From: Nocardia coubleae NBRC 108252 | GTDB lineage: Bacteria > Actinomycetota > Actinomycetes > Mycobacteriales > Mycobacteriaceae | DNA length: 64,000 nt | Assembly: GCF_001612805.1 (NCBI RefSeq) | Contig: NZ_BDBD01000013.1 | Coordinates: 62,001 to 126,000, forward strand | Direction: 5' to 3' | Shown: piece by piece, positions 34,371 through 42,353 of the stretch | Position numbering within the stretch: position 1 is the stretch's first letter | Layout of the letters: each line of letters starts with the position of its first letter | The notes under the pieces: model-generated | Told to the model about the DNA's origin: nothing | Database searches by the model: none | What the model saw: only the letters and a program-made list of their open reading frames with translations | Program-made: the position numbers and the translations under genes

Positions 34371-35624
34371 GTGGCCGACAGCAGCGAATTCTCCTTCACG
34401 GTAGGTACCCGTCTCGACGGTGACCGGCACGGGCGTACCGGCGTCATCAGCACGCCGCACGGGGAGATCGCGACGCCCGCCTTCATTCCGGTGGGGACGA
34501 AGGCGTCGGTGAAGGCGGTGCTGCCGGAGACGATGAAGGAGCTGGGGGCGCAGGCGCTGCTCGCCAACGCCTACCACCTGTATCTGCAGCCGGGGTCCGA
34601 CATCGTCGACGAGGCGGGTGGGCTCGGGAAGTTCATGAACTGGGACGGGCCGACCTTCACCGACAGCGGTGGCTTCCAGGTGATGTCGCTGGGTGTGGGC
34701 TTCAAGAAGGTGCTCGCGATGGAGGCGGTCGGGGTGCGCTCCGATCAGGTGATCGCGGCGGGCAAGGAGCGGCTCGCCACCGTCGACGACGACGGTGTCA
34801 CCTTCCGTTCCCACCTCGACGGCTCGAAGCACCGGTTCACCCCCGAAGTGTCGATGGGCATCCAGCACCAGCTCGGCGCCGACATCATGTTCGCCTTCGA
34901 CGAACTGACCACCCTGATGAATACCCGTGGCTACCAGGAGAAGTCGCTGCAGCGCACGCACGAGTGGGCGCAACGCTGCATCGACGAGCACGAACGGCTC
35001 ACCGCCGCCCGCACGCACCGGCCCTACCAGGCGCTGTTCGCGGTGATCCAGGGCGCGCAGTACGAAGACCTGCGCCGCAAGGCCTGTCGTGAACTCGAAT
35101 CCATCCGGGGCAGTGGCGGAACGGAATTCGACGGGTACGGCATCGGCGGTGCGCTGGAGAAACACAATCTCGGCACCATCGTCGGCTGGTGCTGCGACGA
35201 GCTGCCCGAGGCCAAACCGAGGCACATGCTCGGCATCAGCGAGCCCGAGGACATGTTCGTCGCCATCGAGAACGGGGCCGACACCTTCGACTGCGTTAAC
35301 CCCTCGCGAGTGGCGCGCAATGCGGCGATCTACGTCGACGAGGGCCGGTTCAACATCAACACCAGCCGCTTCCGCCGCGATTTCACCCCCATCGACGAGA
35401 ACTGCGACTGCTACACCTGCGCGCACTACACCCGCGCCTACCTGCATCACCTGTTCAAGGCCAAGGAGATGCTCTCGGCGACGCTGTGCACCATCCACAA
35501 CGAGCGGTTCACCGTCCGCCTGGTCGACCGGATCCGGGCGAGCATCGAAGGCGGCTACTTCGACGAGTTCAAGAAGGAATTCCTCGGCCAGTGGCAGGGC
35601 CGTATCAAAGCGCCGGGGCAGTAG
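34371..35624 (+). CDS. tgt: tRNA-guanine(34) transglycosylase with atypical base pocket
   Basis: 417-residue Tgt that exchanges G34 of GUN-anticodon tRNAs for a queuine-type base. Catalytic Asp residues are in TDSGGFQVMSL (Asp98) and DTFDCVNPSR (Asp307), and the zinc site is CDCYTCAHYT plus a later His. Two pocket features differ from the preQ1-specific enzyme. The usual FDEC reads FDEL (Leu179), and the GGLAVGE loop is replaced by GIGGALEKHN. The flank FDCVNPSRVARNA also departs from the common FDCVMPTRNARNG. With a YhhQ-type transporter and gluQRS nearby, salvage of queuine or queuosine-derived base is the favoured role. GTG start at 34371. Confidence 0.9.
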   Translation: MADSSEFSFTVGTRLDGDRHGRTGVISTPHGEIATPAFIPVGTKASVKAVLPETMKELGAQALLANAYHLYLQPGSDIVDEAGGLGKFMNWDGPTFTDSGGFQVMSLGVGFKKVLAMEAVGVRSDQVIAAGKERLATVDDDGVTFRSHLDGSKHRFTPEVSMGIQHQLGADIMFAFDELTTLMNTRGYQEKSLQRTHEWAQRCIDEHERLTAARTHRPYQALFAVIQGAQYEDLRRKACRELESIRGSGGTEFDGYGIGGALEKHNLGTIVGWCCDELPEAKPRHMLGISEPEDMFVAIENGADTFDCVNPSRVARNAAIYVDEGRFNINTSRFRRDFTPIDENCDCYTCAHYTRAYLHHLFKAKEMLSATLCTIHNERFTVRLVDRIRASIEGGYFDEFKKEFLGQWQGRIKAPGQ

Positions 35625-35640
35625 TCGGCGCTGGACGTTC

Positions 35641-35701
35641 GATCACCACGCTCTGGTGGCGTGGGGCTCTCGGGCGATGCCGCCACCAGAGCGTGGTGAT
35701 C
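35641..35701. repeat. 21-bp perfect inverted repeat between convergent tgt and yhhQ
   Basis: The arm at 35641-35661 (starting GATCACCACGCTCTGGTGGC) is exactly complementary to 35681-35701 with a 19-nt spacer. It sits in the 89-nt gap between the convergent stops. It may act as a bidirectional terminator, though there is no U run; the length and perfection of the arms are unusual. Confidence 0.7.
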
Positions 35702-35713
35702 ACCTGACCGGCG

Positions 35714-36487
35714 TCAGTCGTGTAGCGCGTCTACCTTCGCGGGAGCGTAGGTGGGCTCCTTTTTCTTCAGGATGGCTATGACGCGGTAGGTGATCGGGAG
35801 GACGAGCACCTCGCACACGGTCTTCCAGACGAAGCCGACGATCACGAAGTTGACGAACGACTGCCAGGTGTCGATGCCGATCGCCGGGGCGGCGATCGAA
35901 CAGAAGATCAGGGTGTCGGCGAACTCGCCGACCACGGTCGACCCGATCAGCCGGGCCCACAGATGCTTTTCCTTGGTGCGTTCCTTGATGAACACCAGCG
36001 TCGCCGAGTTCAGCAACTGGCCGACGAAGTACCCGGCGAGCCCGGCGAGCACCAGCTGCGGGGTGGTGCCGAGAACGGTGCGGAACGCTTCCTGGTTCTC
36101 GTAGAAACCGGCGGCAGGCAGCCGGACGGCGACGAAGAAACAGCCGACGGTGAGCAGCAGCGCCGCGAAACCGGTGTAGATGGCGTGGCGAGTGGCGCGG
36201 AAGCCGTAGACCTCGCTGAGCACGTCACCCAGGATGTAGGCCAGGGGGAACAGGAAGAAGGCGCCGTCGGTGGCGATCGGCAGGATCTGCAGCGGGCCGA
36301 GCACGACCGAACTGCCGGAGAAGAACTCCACGCCCTTGGTGGCGCAGATATTGGAGATGATCAGCGTCGCGGTGAACACGGCGACGATTACCGGATAGAA
36401 CCCCCGCGCTACCTGGGCGAATGCCGCATGTTCCGGCGCGGGGTGCCCAGATTCGGCGGGTTTGTCGAGCGAATTTGCATCAGTCAC
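35714..36487 (-). CDS. yhhQ: queuosine precursor transporter, YhhQ family
   Basis: 257-residue membrane protein of the DUF165/YhhQ family of vitamin-uptake-like (VUT) carriers, which imports queuosine precursors. About six to seven helices are visible. Family motifs include AYILGDVLSEVYGFR and LNSATLVFIKERTKEKHLW, followed by the conserved GSTVVGEFADTLIFCSIA. It is convergent with tgt across an inverted repeat, and gluQRS is 1.5 kb away. Transport of queuine or preQ bases would supply Tgt. GTG start at 36487. Confidence 0.92.
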   Translation of the reverse strand: MTDANSLDKPAESGHPAPEHAAFAQVARGFYPVIVAVFTATLIISNICATKGVEFFSGSSVVLGPLQILPIATDGAFFLFPLAYILGDVLSEVYGFRATRHAIYTGFAALLLTVGCFFVAVRLPAAGFYENQEAFRTVLGTTPQLVLAGLAGYFVGQLLNSATLVFIKERTKEKHLWARLIGSTVVGEFADTLIFCSIAAPAIGIDTWQSFVNFVIVGFVWKTVCEVLVLPITYRVIAILKKKEPTYAPAKVDALHD

Positions 36488-36571
36488 GGGTTACATCTTC
36501 CCAGCAGGGGCCCGCGGGCCCCCGCCTCGAGCGCGCCAGCGCTCCGAGGATGCATGCCATAGTCTGTAGCA

Positions 36572-37132
36572 ATGACGAATCCCGGCGATTCCGACGAGTG
36601 GTGGAAGCAGTACGGCGGTTCCGGCGTGTCCCCGGAATCCGGCGCGCCGGGTTCGGTGCCGCAGTACCCGACCGCCCCGCCGTCGCAGCCTTCGAGCTAC
36701 CCGTCCAACCCGCAGCAGTCCGCGCCGCAATACCCGCAGCAGCAGCCGCCGTCGCAGCCGCAGTATCCGAATTATCAGCAGCCTGCCGCGCCGCAGTATC
36801 CGCAGCAGCCGCAGTACGGCGGGTACCCGGCGGCCGGGGCCTACAACCCCTACGGTGGGTACCCCCAGCCGCAGGGCACCAACGGCCTCGCCATCGGCGC
36901 GCTGGTGTCGTCGCTGATCGGCCTGTGCAGCTGCGGCGTCGGTTCGATCGTCGGCATCATCCTCGGTGTGATGGCGATCAACCAGATCAAGGAACGCGGC
37001 GGCGAAGGCAAGGGGATGGCGCAGGCCGGCATCTGGATCGGTGCCATCTCCCTGGTGCTCTGGCTGCTCTACATCGTTTTCGTGGTGGTCCTGGGTGTGG
37101 TCGGCGGGATGGATTCTTCGTCCACCTACTGA
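36572..37132 (+). CDS. DUF4190 domain membrane protein with Pro/Gln/Tyr-rich N-terminus
   Basis: 186 residues. The first 100 or so are a low-complexity cytoplasmic tail of PQYPQQ-like repeats. The C-terminal DUF4190 region (TNGLAIGALVSSLIGLCSCGVGSIVGIILGVMAINQIKERGGEGKGMA) holds two membrane helices and a conserved short loop. Such proteins are abundant and uncharacterised in actinobacteria. Convergent with an RDD gene that has a similar repetitive N-terminus; a strong hairpin separates the two. Confidence 0.85.
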   Translation: MTNPGDSDEWWKQYGGSGVSPESGAPGSVPQYPTAPPSQPSSYPSNPQQSAPQYPQQQPPSQPQYPNYQQPAAPQYPQQPQYGGYPAAGAYNPYGGYPQPQGTNGLAIGALVSSLIGLCSCGVGSIVGIILGVMAINQIKERGGEGKGMAQAGIWIGAISLVLWLLYIVFVVVLGVVGGMDSSSTY

Positions 37133-37148
37133 CTTTCGCGGACAACAC

Positions 37149-37189
37149 AAGGGGCGCTTCCGGAATCCGGAAGCGCCCCTTGGTGTTTT
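37149..37189. terminator. bidirectional terminator between DUF4190 and RDD genes
   Basis: AAGGGGCGCTTCCGGA pairs with TCCGGAAGCGCCCCTT (16-bp perfect stem, minimal loop), followed by GGTGTTTTC on the plus strand. Confidence 0.85.
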
Positions 37190-37206
37190 CGCAGGTCGGA
37201 GCTGAA

Positions 37207-37911
37207 TCAGCCCTTGACGACCTGGGTTCCGCCTGCGAGCTTGTCGTGCCAGCCCTGCTTGTTCGGGTCGTTGTTGATGGTGACCGCGATGTAGATGGAA
37301 AGGCCGGTGGTGACCAGGCCACCGAGGCAGTAGATGGCCAGGGGCGCAAGGAAGATGTTGCGCTTGAGCGAGGCCTCCGGGGTGAGCTTCGGCGCGCCAC
37401 CGGGGGCGACGACCCGCAGACCGAGCAGCTTCTTGCCGAGAGTGGTGCCCTGCGTCACTTCGAAGCCCACGTTGTAGCCCACGTAAGCGATGCCCATGAT
37501 CACCCACAGGATGATGCCTGCGAGGAACGGGCTGTCCATCAGTGCCATACCGAGGACGAAGTTCAGGATTCCCAGCGGAATACCGATGATGAAACCGTCG
37601 ATGACACGCGCGCCGAGGCGGGTGCCGAGGTCACCGGCCTGCGAGCCACCGAAACCCTGCTGGTTGTACGGATCGGCACCGTAACCGGGCTGCGGCTGCC
37701 CGTACGGCTGCTGGCCGTAGGCGGGCTGCTGCTGACCGTACGGGTCGGCCTGCCCGTAACCGGGCACCGGCTGGCCGTATCCCGGATTCGGCTGACCGTA
37801 AGGCTGCTGCTGTCCGTAACCCGGCTGCTGCTGGCCGTAGGGGTCCTGGCCGTAGCCGCCGGGCTGACCGCCCTGCGGGTACTGATTGGGGTCGTAACCA
37901 CCGCTGGTCAT
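37207..37911 (-). CDS. RDD-family membrane protein with GYGQ-rich N-terminus
   Basis: 234 residues from the ATG at 37911. Residues 1-95 are tandem Q-P-x-Y-G-Q/GYGQ repeats (for example [19 protein letters not shown]), disordered and cytoplasmic. The RDD domain follows with an Arg in [14 protein letters not shown] and the Asp at the end ([12 protein letters not shown]), and three to four membrane helices. RDD proteins have been linked to transport in some bacteria; this one is unassigned. Confidence 0.87.
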   Translation of the reverse strand: MTSGGYDPNQYPQGGQPGGYGQDPYGQQQPGYGQQQPYGQPNPGYGQPVPGYGQADPYGQQQPAYGQQPYGQPQPGYGADPYNQQGFGGSQAGDLGTRLGARVIDGFIIGIPLGILNFVLGMALMDSPFLAGIILWVIMGIAYVGYNVGFEVTQGTTLGKKLLGLRVVAPGGAPKLTPEASLKRNIFLAPLAIYCLGGLVTTGLSIYIAVTINNDPNKQGWHDKLAGGTQVVKG

Positions 37912-37954
37912 AAATTCGTCCTCGTCGTGATCAGTAGATCGGTCGTTGCGTACG

Positions 37955-38875
37955 TTACGGACATCGGTCTGGTTGGAACAACCCGATAGGCTCGAGTATC
38001 CATGGTTTCTCCGGGATGCGCGCCGGGTCGAAAACCTCGCGGAGCTCTGCCGTTGTGCGAGCGGCATATCCGAGTGAATCGGCGATCGCCGCCACCACAT
38101 CGCCGGGCGTGTTGCCGAGCGCCATCTGGTCGGAAAGGCTCACCGCCCCATCACGTTTGGCAAGCCTTTTACCTTCGGTGTTGAGTACCAACGGAACATG
38201 GGCGTAGATGGGTCGTGGCAGGCCGAGCAGGTCGGCGAGATAGGCCTGGCGCGGGGTGGACGGCAACAGATCGTCGCCGCGCACCACTTGATCCACACCC
38301 TGGGCGGCGTCGTCGACCACGACGGTGAGGTTGTAGGCAGGGATGCCGTCACCCCGGCGCAGCACCAGATCGTCGACGGCGCCTCGGTAGCGGCCGTGGC
38401 GCAGGTCGGTGATCTCGTAGTCGGTCACGTCGGCGCGCAATCGCACTGCGGGTGAACGGCCTTCGGCCCGGCGAGCGGCACGCTGTGCGTCGGTGAGAGT
38501 GCGGCAGGTGCCGGGGTAGGCGCCCATCGGACCGTGCGGTGCGGCGGCGGCCTGCTGGATTTCGCGTCTGGTGCAGAAACATTCGAAGGTGCGCCCGGCC
38601 GCGGTGAGTTCCTCGATCGTCGACTCGTAGACCGCGAGCCGGTCGGATTGCCGCAGCACCGGCCCGTCCCAGTCGAGCCCGATGGCGGCGAGGTCGTCGA
38701 GCTGGCGTTGTGCCGCTCCCGGACGGACGCGGTCGAGGTCGTCGATGCGCATCCGGAACGCGCGCCCGGTGGTGCGGGCGTAGAGCCAGGCCAGGATGGC
38801 GGTGCGCAGATTGCCCAGGTGGAGCTCGCCCGAGGGGCTCGGGGCGTAGCGGCCTGCACCTGGTGAACTGGACAC
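37955..38875 (-). CDS. gluQRS: glutamyl-queuosine tRNA(Asp) synthetase
   Basis: 306-residue truncated paralogue of glutamyl-tRNA synthetase lacking the anticodon-binding domain. It carries the HIGH-type motif [13 protein letters not shown], the KMSKS-like KRLAKRDGA and the zinc-binding set CFCTRREI...YPGTCR that marks GluQRS. It attaches glutamate to queuosine at position 34 of tRNA-Asp. Its presence implies that this organism carries Q34, so Tgt and YhhQ in the same 4.5 kb are functionally linked to it. GTG start at 38875, 10 nt after the DUF309 gene, suggesting co-transcription. Confidence 0.93.
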   Translation of the reverse strand: MSSSPGAGRYAPSPSGELHLGNLRTAILAWLYARTTGRAFRMRIDDLDRVRPGAAQRQLDDLAAIGLDWDGPVLRQSDRLAVYESTIEELTAAGRTFECFCTRREIQQAAAAPHGPMGAYPGTCRTLTDAQRAARRAEGRSPAVRLRADVTDYEITDLRHGRYRGAVDDLVLRRGDGIPAYNLTVVVDDAAQGVDQVVRGDDLLPSTPRQAYLADLLGLPRPIYAHVPLVLNTEGKRLAKRDGAVSLSDQMALGNTPGDVVAAIADSLGYAARTTAELREVFDPARIPEKPWILEPIGLFQPDRCP

Positions 38876-38885
38876 CTGTCCGATC

Positions 38886-39371
38886 CTAGTCGGTCGTGCG
38901 ACGCAGCCTCGGCCGCAGCTGTTCGTCGGTGAGCTGGACGCCGCCGTCGATGGCGTCGAGCAGCTGTTCGGCGTAGGAGATCAGGCCCACACGGTCGACA
39001 TCGTGCTGCTGGGCATTCGCCGGGTAGGCGCCGAGCCGCTCGCAGGCGCGCCGCAGCAGCGTCGTCGCGCCCTTGGTGTTGCCACGCTGGATGTGGGTCA
39101 GGCCGACGGCATATTGGGCAAGACCCTGCCAGAGCATCCGCTCGGCAACCGGCCCGTTCTTCCAGGCCGCCTCCAAAACCTCGTGTGCGTTGAATGCCAA
39201 TCCGTCGTCCAGCAGTTGCTGGGCGAAGGTCAGAGTTTGCTGGGGGGTCAACTCGAGATCGTCGGGAATTCGGGCGACTCCGGCACTGCCGGGCGGCAGT
39301 GGTCGGCCGAGTCGGTCGCGTGGGCGGTCGTTACGGGCACGACCTGCGGCGTCGCGGTCACGGGAGATCAT
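38886..39371 (-). CDS. DUF309 domain protein
   Basis: 161 residues from ATG 39371 (MISRDRDAAGRARNDRPRDRLGRPLP, a pattern typical of actinobacterial members). A GTG seven codons upstream is possible. The core LLDDGLAFNAHEVLEAAWKNGP with the conserved H-E-V-L-E is the DUF309 signature, and the rest is helical. Function unknown. It begins the unit that continues into gluQRS. Confidence 0.85.
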   Translation of the reverse strand: MISRDRDAAGRARNDRPRDRLGRPLPPGSAGVARIPDDLELTPQQTLTFAQQLLDDGLAFNAHEVLEAAWKNGPVAERMLWQGLAQYAVGLTHIQRGNTKGATTLLRRACERLGAYPANAQQHDVDRVGLISYAEQLLDAIDGGVQLTDEQLRPRLRRTTD

Positions 39372-39791
39372 TCCCCCATGATCCACGTCCACGTCGGATG
39401 GTGCTGATGTGGCCTGTGAGACGAGCAGGAAAGTGACGTATCACGAACCAATCACATGGAAGTAAATCCGCATGTGTCAAGCCCGTGGGGAATGGGTAAG
39501 AGGCTCCGGCAATGCCGCCGCAAACCCGAACCTTCGCAAGCTTGGCAAACGGATATGAGAAAGCAAATTCTCATCCGCAAACTTGCGGAAGACCTGCTAG
39601 TGTTTCTTCCGCGGGGGCAGCCCCCGGAGGCGGAAACGCCTCATGCGCTGGTTCGTGCCGATCGGTTGCGCGTTCCGGGTGGCAGTGCTGTGGGTGCCAC
39701 GAAGTAACTCGTCGGTCGCGCCGTAAATCGGAAATGCTGAACCGATTCGGCGGTGTTATCCCGTTCTCACTGATGCAAAGGAGCAAGTGCT
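39372..39791. other. intergenic region upstream of DUF397 gene, with long interrupted hairpin
   Basis: 420 nt with less G+C than its surroundings and no convincing gene. It contains an interrupted inverted repeat: CTTCGCAAG (39532-39540) facing CTTGCGGAAG (39582-39591), with a central stem ATGAGAA/TTCTCAT (39555-39561, 39568-39574). A -10-like TAGTGT follows at 39598-39603, then two small G+C-rich hairpins. A 27-codon ORF at 39643-39726 has no supporting feature. DUF397 genes usually follow an XRE regulator gene, and none is present here. Confidence 0.5.
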
Positions 39792-40001
39792 GTGGAGGTT
39801 GATGTGACGGGCGCTGTGTGGCGCAAGAGCACCTACAGCGGTCCCGATGGAAACTGCGTGGAAGTCGCCTTTCTCACCGGCGGCGAAATCGCGGTCCGCG
39901 ACACCAAGGATCACGGGCGTGGCCCCGTGCTGGCCTTCGGACCAGGAGCGTGGCGAGCGTTTCTCGCCGACGTCACCGCGGGACAGTTCGCGCGCGGCTG
40001 A
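39792..40001 (+). CDS. DUF397 domain protein (orphan)
   Basis: 69 residues. The family pattern is complete: VWRKSTYSGPDGNCVEVAFL, EIAVRDTKDHGRGPVLAFGPGAWRAFLADV. DUF397 proteins normally sit beside an XRE/DUF5753 regulator and have been proposed as partner or antitoxin-like proteins. Here the neighbours are a DUF309 gene and an acyltransferase, so it is an orphan. GTG start with AAGGAG about 8 nt upstream. A hairpin terminator follows at 40032. Confidence 0.9.
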   Translation: MEVDVTGAVWRKSTYSGPDGNCVEVAFLTGGEIAVRDTKDHGRGPVLAFGPGAWRAFLADVTAGQFARG

Positions 40002-40031
40002 ACCGCGAATGCGCCTGAACCGGGCAGTCCG

Positions 40032-40058
40032 GGCCCCGGGTCGATAGGACTCGGGGCC
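40032..40058 (+). terminator. hairpin after the DUF397 gene
   Basis: GGCCCCG pairs with CGGGGCC around a 13-nt loop, followed by TTCTC. Ends just before the acyltransferase start. Confidence 0.5.
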
Positions 40059-40086
40059 TTCTCTCGGCGTGGCCTATCGTGACCGG

Positions 40087-41478
40087 GTGACCGGAATGGC
40101 CCCGCGCGACGCGACGATGTTCTGGCTGTCGCGCCGCACCGCCAATGATGTGTTCCTGCTCTACTGTTTCGCCGAAACCCCTACTCCTACCGAGGAACTG
40201 CGCGCCGCCGTTGCCGAACGCGTAGCGCTCATTCCCGATCTGTGCCGCCGGTTGCGCGAGACCGCGCACGACCTCGACTATCCGCACTGGATTCCGGCCG
40301 AATTCATTCCCCAGCAATTCATTGCCCACCGGCCCGACGGCCTGCCGTGGCCCACTCTGCTCGACCGGCTCGGCGAACTTCTGGGCACCGGCGTCGACGC
40401 CACCGAACGACCCTGGCGGCTGCACGTTTTCCGTGGCGTTCGCGATGCGCCGATGTCGACCGGGCCGTCGCTGGTCGCGGTGGTTCAGATCTCCCATGCT
40501 CTCGCCGACGGCACCCGTGCGGCCGCACTCACCAGATCCCTTTTTATCCACAGGGTTCCCGATGCACCTGTGGATAACTCGGTGAAACACCGAGTGGATC
40601 CTGTGAAAACGCCGGTGAGCCCTGTGGATTACTGGGGACAACTCTGTGGATGGATGGATCCGAGTGTGCTTGGGGTACTGCGTTTTCCCCAGCAGCTGGT
40701 CGCGACGTTCCGCCGTGGTCTGGCGGCGGGCCGTGCCCACCGGGAACTCGCCGAGCGCACCGCCGTCGGCGAAGTCCCCGCGCCCACAACCGGCTTCACG
40801 CCCGGTGCGCTCAATACGATGCGGCCCGTCGCGGCGCTCGACCATCAGGTCCGCATGCTCGTCGTCCCCGCGGACATGCTCCGCTGCCCGCACGTCACAG
40901 TGACAGTGCTTGCGCTGACGGCGATTTCGCGCGCACTCACCACCTACCTCACCGAGCACGGTCGAGCACCGGACCGCCTCGGCGCCGCACTGCCGATGGC
41001 CGTGCCCGCATCGAGCGACGCGCACAACAACTACCGGAGCCTGTCCATCGACCTGCACATCGAGGAACCCGACCTGCGCGCCCGTGCCGAACTGATCGCC
41101 GACGAACTGCGAACCCGTCGCGAACGCGCGCTGAATCCGCTTCTCGCCGTGCAGGATCGAGTCGGTGACACCGTTCCCGCGCTGTTCGCGGTGCGTGACG
41201 TCGCCCGCGCCGATCTCGACACACCACCGCAGGCGATCGACGGCAACACCGTCGTCTCCAGCGTGAATCGTGGCGCCGCCGACCTCACCTTCGCGGGCGC
41301 ACCGGTCCTATTCACCGGCGGGTTTCCGGCGCTCGGCACCGTCATGCACCTGACTCACGGCATCCACGGGCTCGGTGAAACCATCACGTTCTCCGTGCAT
41401 TCCGACAAAGCGGCCGTGCCGGATCCGGATCGGTACCTGGCCCTGCTCGCCGAAGCGGTGGACGCCGTGCGCGGCTAA
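40087..41478 (+). CDS. WS/DGAT-like acyltransferase
   Basis: About 463 residues from the GTG at 40087 (VTGMAPRDATMFWL, the usual family beginning); a GTG six codons upstream is possible. It is related to wax ester synthase/diacylglycerol acyltransferases of storage-lipid synthesis. The active-site motif HHxxxDG reads SHALADG, keeping the second His, Asp and Gly but not the first His. The C-terminal DUF1298 part includes SDAHNNYRSLSIDL. Between the halves is a roughly 35-residue segment (VPDAPVDNSVKHRVDPV...) encoded by DNA full of DnaA-box-like sites, which looks like an insertion. The stop overlaps the convergent XRE stop by 4 nt. Activity is uncertain given the altered motif. Confidence 0.78.
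   Translation: MTGMAPRDATMFWLSRRTANDVFLLYCFAETPTPTEELRAAVAERVALIPDLCRRLRETAHDLDYPHWIPAEFIPQQFIAHRPDGLPWPTLLDRLGELLGTGVDATERPWRLHVFRGVRDAPMSTGPSLVAVVQISHALADGTRAAALTRSLFIHRVPDAPVDNSVKHRVDPVKTPVSPVDYWGQLCGWMDPSVLGVLRFPQQLVATFRRGLAAGRAHRELAERTAVGEVPAPTTGFTPGALNTMRPVAALDHQVRMLVVPADMLRCPHVTVTVLALTAISRALTTYLTEHGRAPDRLGAALPMAVPASSDAHNNYRSLSIDLHIEEPDLRARAELIADELRTRRERALNPLLAVQDRVGDTVPALFAVRDVARADLDTPPQAIDGNTVVSSVNRGAADLTFAGAPVLFTGGFPALGTVMHLTHGIHGLGETITFSVHSDKAAVPDPDRYLALLAEAVDAVRG
40544..40653. promoter_or_regulatory. cluster of DnaA-box-like sites inside the acyltransferase gene
   Basis: TTATCCACA (40544-40552) and TGTGGATAA (40569-40577) are perfect sites in opposite orientation. TGTGGATTA (40623-40631), TGGGGACAA (40633-40641) and TGTGGATGG (40645-40653) are near matches. 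Five related 9-mers in 110 bp of coding DNA is far above expectation. Confidence 0.5.
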
Positions 41479-41921
41479 CGCTTGCCCGCCCGCCCCAGCT
41501 CGTCGCCGATCGCCCGCAGCGCCGAACGCAGCGCGGTGGCCGCATCGGTGCCCGCCGCCTCACCCTCGATCAACCCGTCGATCCGGAACGGACAGAAGTA
41601 CCCCGAATCACCCTGGTGTGGGCGGCCGATCTCGATGAGGGGACGGCCGGTCCGATGCGCGATAGCGGCGGCGAGTGCCGCGTCGGCCGCGCGCGGATCG
41701 CGCCGCACGCGGGGGAGGGCGGGCACCGCCTGGGCGTGCACCCGCTCGTACCAGTCGATCACCTCGGAAGGCGCGGCGCGCGTGCCTGTTTCGTAGTGAC
41801 CGAGCGCGGCCCGGCTGTACGGAACGCGGGTGGCCAACCCCGCCAAGGACAATCCGGCTTCTTCCCGCAGCCGCCGCAACCGCGCGCCTACGAGTCTCCC
41901 CTGCTCGCCCCGACTGGACAT
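41475..41921 (-). CDS. XRE-family helix-turn-helix regulator
   Basis: 148 residues from ATG 41921. The N-terminal HTH is LVGARLRRLREEAGLSLAGLATRVPYSRAALGHYETGTRAAPSEVIDWYE (about 9-60). The remainder (AIAHRTGRPLIEIGRPHQGDSGYFCPFRIDGLIEGEAAGTDAATALRSAL) is a short sensor-like domain of no known family. Three 10-bp direct repeats lie immediately upstream at 41930-41959 and are a plausible autoregulatory site. Convergent with the acyltransferase, overlapping its stop by 4 nt. Confidence 0.85.
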   Translation of the reverse strand: MSSRGEQGRLVGARLRRLREEAGLSLAGLATRVPYSRAALGHYETGTRAAPSEVIDWYERVHAQAVPALPRVRRDPRAADAALAAAIAHRTGRPLIEIGRPHQGDSGYFCPFRIDGLIEGEAAGTDAATALRSALRAIGDELGRAGKR

Positions 41922-41929
41922 GCAGCCAT

Positions 41930-41959
41930 CGTAGAGAACTGTAGACGTTTGTAGACGCT
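41930..41959. promoter_or_regulatory. three 10-bp direct repeats upstream of the XRE gene
   Basis: CGTAGAGAAC, TGTAGACGTT and TGTAGACGCT follow one another with a 10-bp period, matching one helical turn, within 40 nt of the XRE start. Binding by the XRE protein itself is the simplest guess. Confidence 0.45.
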
Positions 41960-42065
41960 TTTTGCTGTCCAAAAGGTCTTGACAGTGACCATACTTTTCC
42001 CTGGCGGCTTCACCAGAACCATACCGCGCCACCCGTGCAGCACTGACACGTTCGGAGGGGAAAGC

Positions 42066-42353
42066 ATGGATGTCTACCTGTGGATCGCCCTTGGCCTCTT
42101 GGGATTCGGGGCACTCACCCGGTACCTGCTGTTACTACCGCCCGCCGAGACCGTCGCCGGCCGTCCGACCGTCGCCGACATCCGCCGCAGGATTCAGTCC
42201 GAGCGGGCGCCCGGCCACGATTCGACGACACCGTCGCCGCGCAACATCTCCAGCAGGAGCTTCTCGGCGTCGGACTTCTCCCTGGCCAGTGCGCTCCAGC
42301 CGCGCACCACCCCGTCGGGGCCCGATTTCGTCGTCCACGAGCCCACCGCATGA
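42066..42353 (+). CDS. 95-aa small membrane protein with antisense overlap
   Basis: The N-terminus MDVYLWIALGLLGFGALTRYLLLLPP is a single membrane helix, followed by GRPTVADIRRRIQSERAP. The ATG has a good ribosome binding site (GGAGGGGAAAGC). The last 53 codons lie antisense to the 3' end of the convergent XRE gene; that tail is Ser/Thr-rich and may be an extension of little significance. No family recognised. Confidence 0.5.
   Translation: MDVYLWIALGLLGFGALTRYLLLLPPAETVAGRPTVADIRRRIQSERAPGHDSTTPSPRNISSRSFSASDFSLASALQPRTTPSGPDFVVHEPTA

Noticed and set aside
36572..37911. Tandem repeat array in DNA between the DUF4190 and RDD genes
   Set aside because: The repetition is codon-level (PQYPQQ and GYGQ units) within two separate genes, not a mobile or CRISPR-like repeat.
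39456..39707. 83-codon frame MEVNPHVSSPWG in the DUF397 upstream region
   Set aside because: No ribosome binding site, no family resemblance, crosses the inverted repeat and the -10-like element.
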